This document shows, one piece after another, positions 6,408 through 7,426 of a stretch of DNA of 7,426 nt. Below the pieces are notes generated by a model that made no database searches, had not been told where the DNA came from, and saw only the letters and a program-made list of their open reading frames with translations. This DNA comes from Bacilli bacterium. Lineage in GTDB: Bacteria > Bacillota_I > Bacilli_A > RFN20 > CAG-826. Numbering within the stretch: position 1 is the stretch's first letter; each line of letters starts with the position of its first letter. A program made the translations under genes and the position numbers. The DNA is taken from positions 1 through 7,426 of the forward strand of contig JAEDNC010000043.1 in assembly GCA_016302705.1 (NCBI GenBank). The letters run 5' to 3'.

Positions 6408-6864
6408 AAAATTTAATTGCTAAACGAATTTTATATATATTACTTTGTAATATAACCACTGTTTTTACTCTTGTTTTTTCTCTATAAGTAAGAGTAATAG
6501 AATCTTCGTTAACTTCCACTAAGTCACCTTCGAAGATATTTAATCCATTAATCGCATTATTTACATGGATGTGGACAAATCTTCCAACGTATTCTTTTAA
6601 TTTTTCTACTTTAAGAGGCTTTTCTGCTCCTAAAGAAGAAACATCGAGGAAATATTTTTCTTCACTATCATCGATTTCATCTAAATAGCTAGATAAGTCT
6701 CCAGATACTTTAACAATTGTGTCCATATCAATTGGAGCAACTCGATCAATAACGATAGAGAGGAATACATCACCTTTCTCTACTTTTCTATTAATAGAGA
6801 TAGGTTCGAATCCTAATTCTTCAATCTTTTTTTCTAATAGATTTTTGATTTTGTTTAAATCCAT
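6406..6864 (-). CDS. rimP: Ribosome maturation factor RimP
   Basis: This encodes a 152-residue RimP, close to the usual length. RimP binds free 30S subunits and assists early assembly, in particular incorporation of S12 and S19. Two domains are seen: an N-terminal alpha/beta domain (about 1-80) with LLEKKIEELGFEP near the start and the LDVSSLGAEKPLK segment matching the family VSSPGxxRPL motif with Pro changed to Leu and Arg to Lys, then a C-terminal SH3-like domain (about 85-152) beginning VGRFVHIHV and containing FEGDLVEV. The start is the ATG at 6864 with GAGGAG six nt upstream; a TTG seven codons earlier lies in the terminator U-tract and has no SD. It is the first gene of the nusA operon. 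The usual neighbour polC is not upstream; a LicD-like gene is. Confidence 0.93.
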   Translation of the reverse strand: MDLNKIKNLLEKKIEELGFEPISINRKVEKGDVFLSIVIDRVAPIDMDTIVKVSGDLSSYLDEIDDSEEKYFLDVSSLGAEKPLKVEKLKEYVGRFVHIHVNNAINGLNIFEGDLVEVNEDSITLTYREKTRVKTVVILQSNIYKIRLAIKF

Positions 6865-6870
6865 AGATAT

Positions 6871-6876
6871 CTCCTC
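6871..6876 (-). promoter_or_regulatory. rimP ribosome binding site
   Basis: GAGGAG on the minus strand, six nt before the ATG at 6864, directly abutting the U-tract of the upstream terminator. It settles the rimP start and shows that there is no space for a promoter between terminator and gene. Confidence 0.85.
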
Positions 6877-6906
6877 AAAAAACAAAGAGTGGCTTGAGCC
6901 ACTCTT
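6877..6906 (-). terminator. Intrinsic terminator directly before rimP (possible attenuator)
   Basis: On the minus strand AAGAGTGGC (6906-6898), a TCAA loop, and GCCACTCTT (6893-6885) form a perfect 9-bp stem (10 bp if the loop closes further), followed by TG and six T (6882-6877). This is the strongest terminator in the window. It lies 79 nt after the stop of the LicD-like gene but downstream of a good promoter at 6977-6949, so it may both end the upstream transcript and attenuate the rimP operon. Confidence 0.88.
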
Positions 6907-6923
6907 ACTTAGTTATAGTAAGA
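6903..6923 (-). repeat. Inverted repeat overlapping the terminator arm
   Basis: TCTTACT (6923-6917) and AGTAAGA (6909-6903) form a perfect 7-bp stem with a 7-nt loop. The last four bases (6906-6903) are also the foot of the terminator stem, so the two hairpins compete there. It would weaken but not abolish the terminator, leaving 5 bp; an antiterminator role is speculative. Confidence 0.45.
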
Positions 6924-6924
6924 T

Positions 6925-6942
6925 ACGTTTATTGCTAAACGC
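6925..6942 (-). repeat. GNRA-capped hairpin at the start of the rimP leader
   Basis: GCGTTTA (6942-6936), loop GCAA (6935-6932), TAAACGT (6931-6925) form a 7-bp stem with one G-U pair. GCAA is a GNRA tetraloop, a stable RNA cap. It sits almost exactly at the predicted transcript 5' end, where such hairpins can protect mRNA. Confidence 0.5.
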
Positions 6943-6948
6943 ATAATT

Positions 6949-6977
6949 ATATTATTTGAATATAACTTTTATTTCAA
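6949..6977 (-). promoter_or_regulatory. Probable sigma-A promoter of the rimP-nusA operon
   Basis: TTGAAA (6977-6972), a 17-nt spacer, then TAATAT (6954-6949) on the minus strand match the sigma-A consensus well. The predicted start is near 6942. It begins nine nt after the stop of the LicD-like gene and is the only good promoter before rimP. A second -10-like TATAAT (6951-6946) has a 20-nt spacing and is less likely. Confidence 0.65.
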
Positions 6978-6985
6978 TAAGTATT

Positions 6986-7426
6986 TTACTTTTTGTAAAT
7001 ATCGATGCGTAATACATGTCCACTTTTCTTGTCTTTTTTGGAAAGTGGGTCAAAATATTTTCCGTCTTCACCCATCTTTTTAAGGGAACGTTCTCCATAT
7101 CTAAGTCTACAGAATTCTTCAACGTTATTAAATGAATAGATTTTTTTACCAAAGAATTCATATTCTTTAAATGGGTAAATGACTTCTTTAGGGAACGCTA
7201 AAGAGTGAACGTATTTTTTTGGATATTCTTGAAATGGAATAATCACTGTTTGAGAGACATAGTCACTATCTTTATATTTGGTTGCTACTTTTTTTTCATA
7301 TTCCCTTAGTTTTTTTCTTATTCCTTTAGGATTGATGTGTAAGAAAGCATCCGCAATAACGTAAAACGGCATGATTCTCTTAGCTTTTCTAAGCAACTTA
7401 ACATGTTCTTTTCTTTCGCCAGGAAC
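6986..7426 (-). CDS. LicD-family protein, C-terminal part (runs off the window)
   Basis: This is an open frame of 146 codons reaching the window edge and ending in TAA; the true start lies outside, and a TTG at 7396 is not convincing since the frame stays open beyond it. The product is basic and soluble-looking, with no membrane segment. The pattern FPKEVIYPFKEYEFFGKKI (78-96) followed by a hydrophobic helix ending LRYGE (108-112) resembles the C-terminal half of LicD phosphotransferases, in which an ifP...FEG...vP segment precedes a YL..YG motif. LicD proteins transfer phosphocholine or similar groups to teichoic acids and surface glycans. The catalytic N-terminal part is not visible, so activity cannot be judged. 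The match is from memory of the family; a hypothetical protein of another family remains possible. It has no functional link to the nusA operon. Confidence 0.5.
   Translation of the reverse strand, partial: VPGERKEHVKLLRKAKRIMPFYVIADAFLHINPKGIRKKLREYEKKVATKYKDSDYVSQTVIIPFQEYPKKYVHSLAFPKEVIYPFKEYEFFGKKIYSFNNVEEFCRLRYGERSLKKMGEDGKYFDPLSKKDKKSGHVLRIDIYKK

Noticed and set aside
6865..6885. TTG start seven codons upstream for rimP
   Set aside because: It falls in the terminator U-tract and has no SD, while the ATG at 6864 has GAGGAG at ideal distance and gives the normal length.
6416..6941. Eleven-base direct repeat ATTGCTAAACG at 6416-6426 and 6931-6941 flanking rimP
   Set aside because: By rough calculation a few 11-base matches are expected by chance in a window of this size and base composition, and the identity does not extend beyond it.
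1..7426. Search for CRISPR arrays, insertion sequences, tRNA genes, toxin-antitoxin or defence genes
   Set aside because: I saw no direct-repeat arrays, transposase motifs, tRNA-like cloverleaf or such protein families; the window is a housekeeping operon.

Overview
The window is AT-rich DNA from a low-GC Bacillota, most likely a Bacilli/Mollicutes-allied lineage. The evidence is the gene order, strong AGGAGG-type Shine-Dalgarno (SD) sites, a NusA with a long acidic C-terminal extension as seen in some mycoplasmas, and an IF2 with a very short N-terminus. Nine genes are visible, all on the minus strand; nothing convincing is coded on the plus strand. I can name the phylum with fair confidence but not the genus.

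Reading in the direction of transcription (right to left), the window opens with the C-terminal part of a probable LicD-family protein (7426-6986). A short intergenic region follows (6985-6865) with a good sigma-A promoter and then an intrinsic terminator only 12 nt before the rimP start. The classic nusA/infB operon comes next: rimP, nusA, ylxR, infB, rbfA, truB, ribF, and finally rpsO, which is closed by a terminator at 75-51. Spacing is tight: infB/rbfA and truB/ribF overlap by one base, and ylxR/infB are one base apart. The ylxQ and ylxP genes of the Bacillus version of this operon are absent.

The genes form a transcription-translation and ribosome-assembly module. NusA handles pausing, termination and antitermination; IF2 handles initiation; RimP and RbfA mature the 30S subunit; S15 is a primary 30S assembly protein; TruB makes tRNA Psi55; RnpM/YlxR is an RNA-binding protein; RibF makes FMN and FAD.

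The genes themselves are ordinary. The interesting material is between them: a terminator inside the apparent rimP leader (possible attenuator), a terminator-like hairpin between rbfA and truB, an AU hairpin filling the SD-to-start gap of ylxR, and a structured, locally GC-rich rpsO leader that folds on paper into a three-way junction burying part of the SD, suggestive of S15 autoregulation. In addition, none of the roughly 2,340 visible residues is tryptophan, and two Trp positions of NusA that I recall as conserved are Tyr here. I see no undescribed defence or mobile system in this window.
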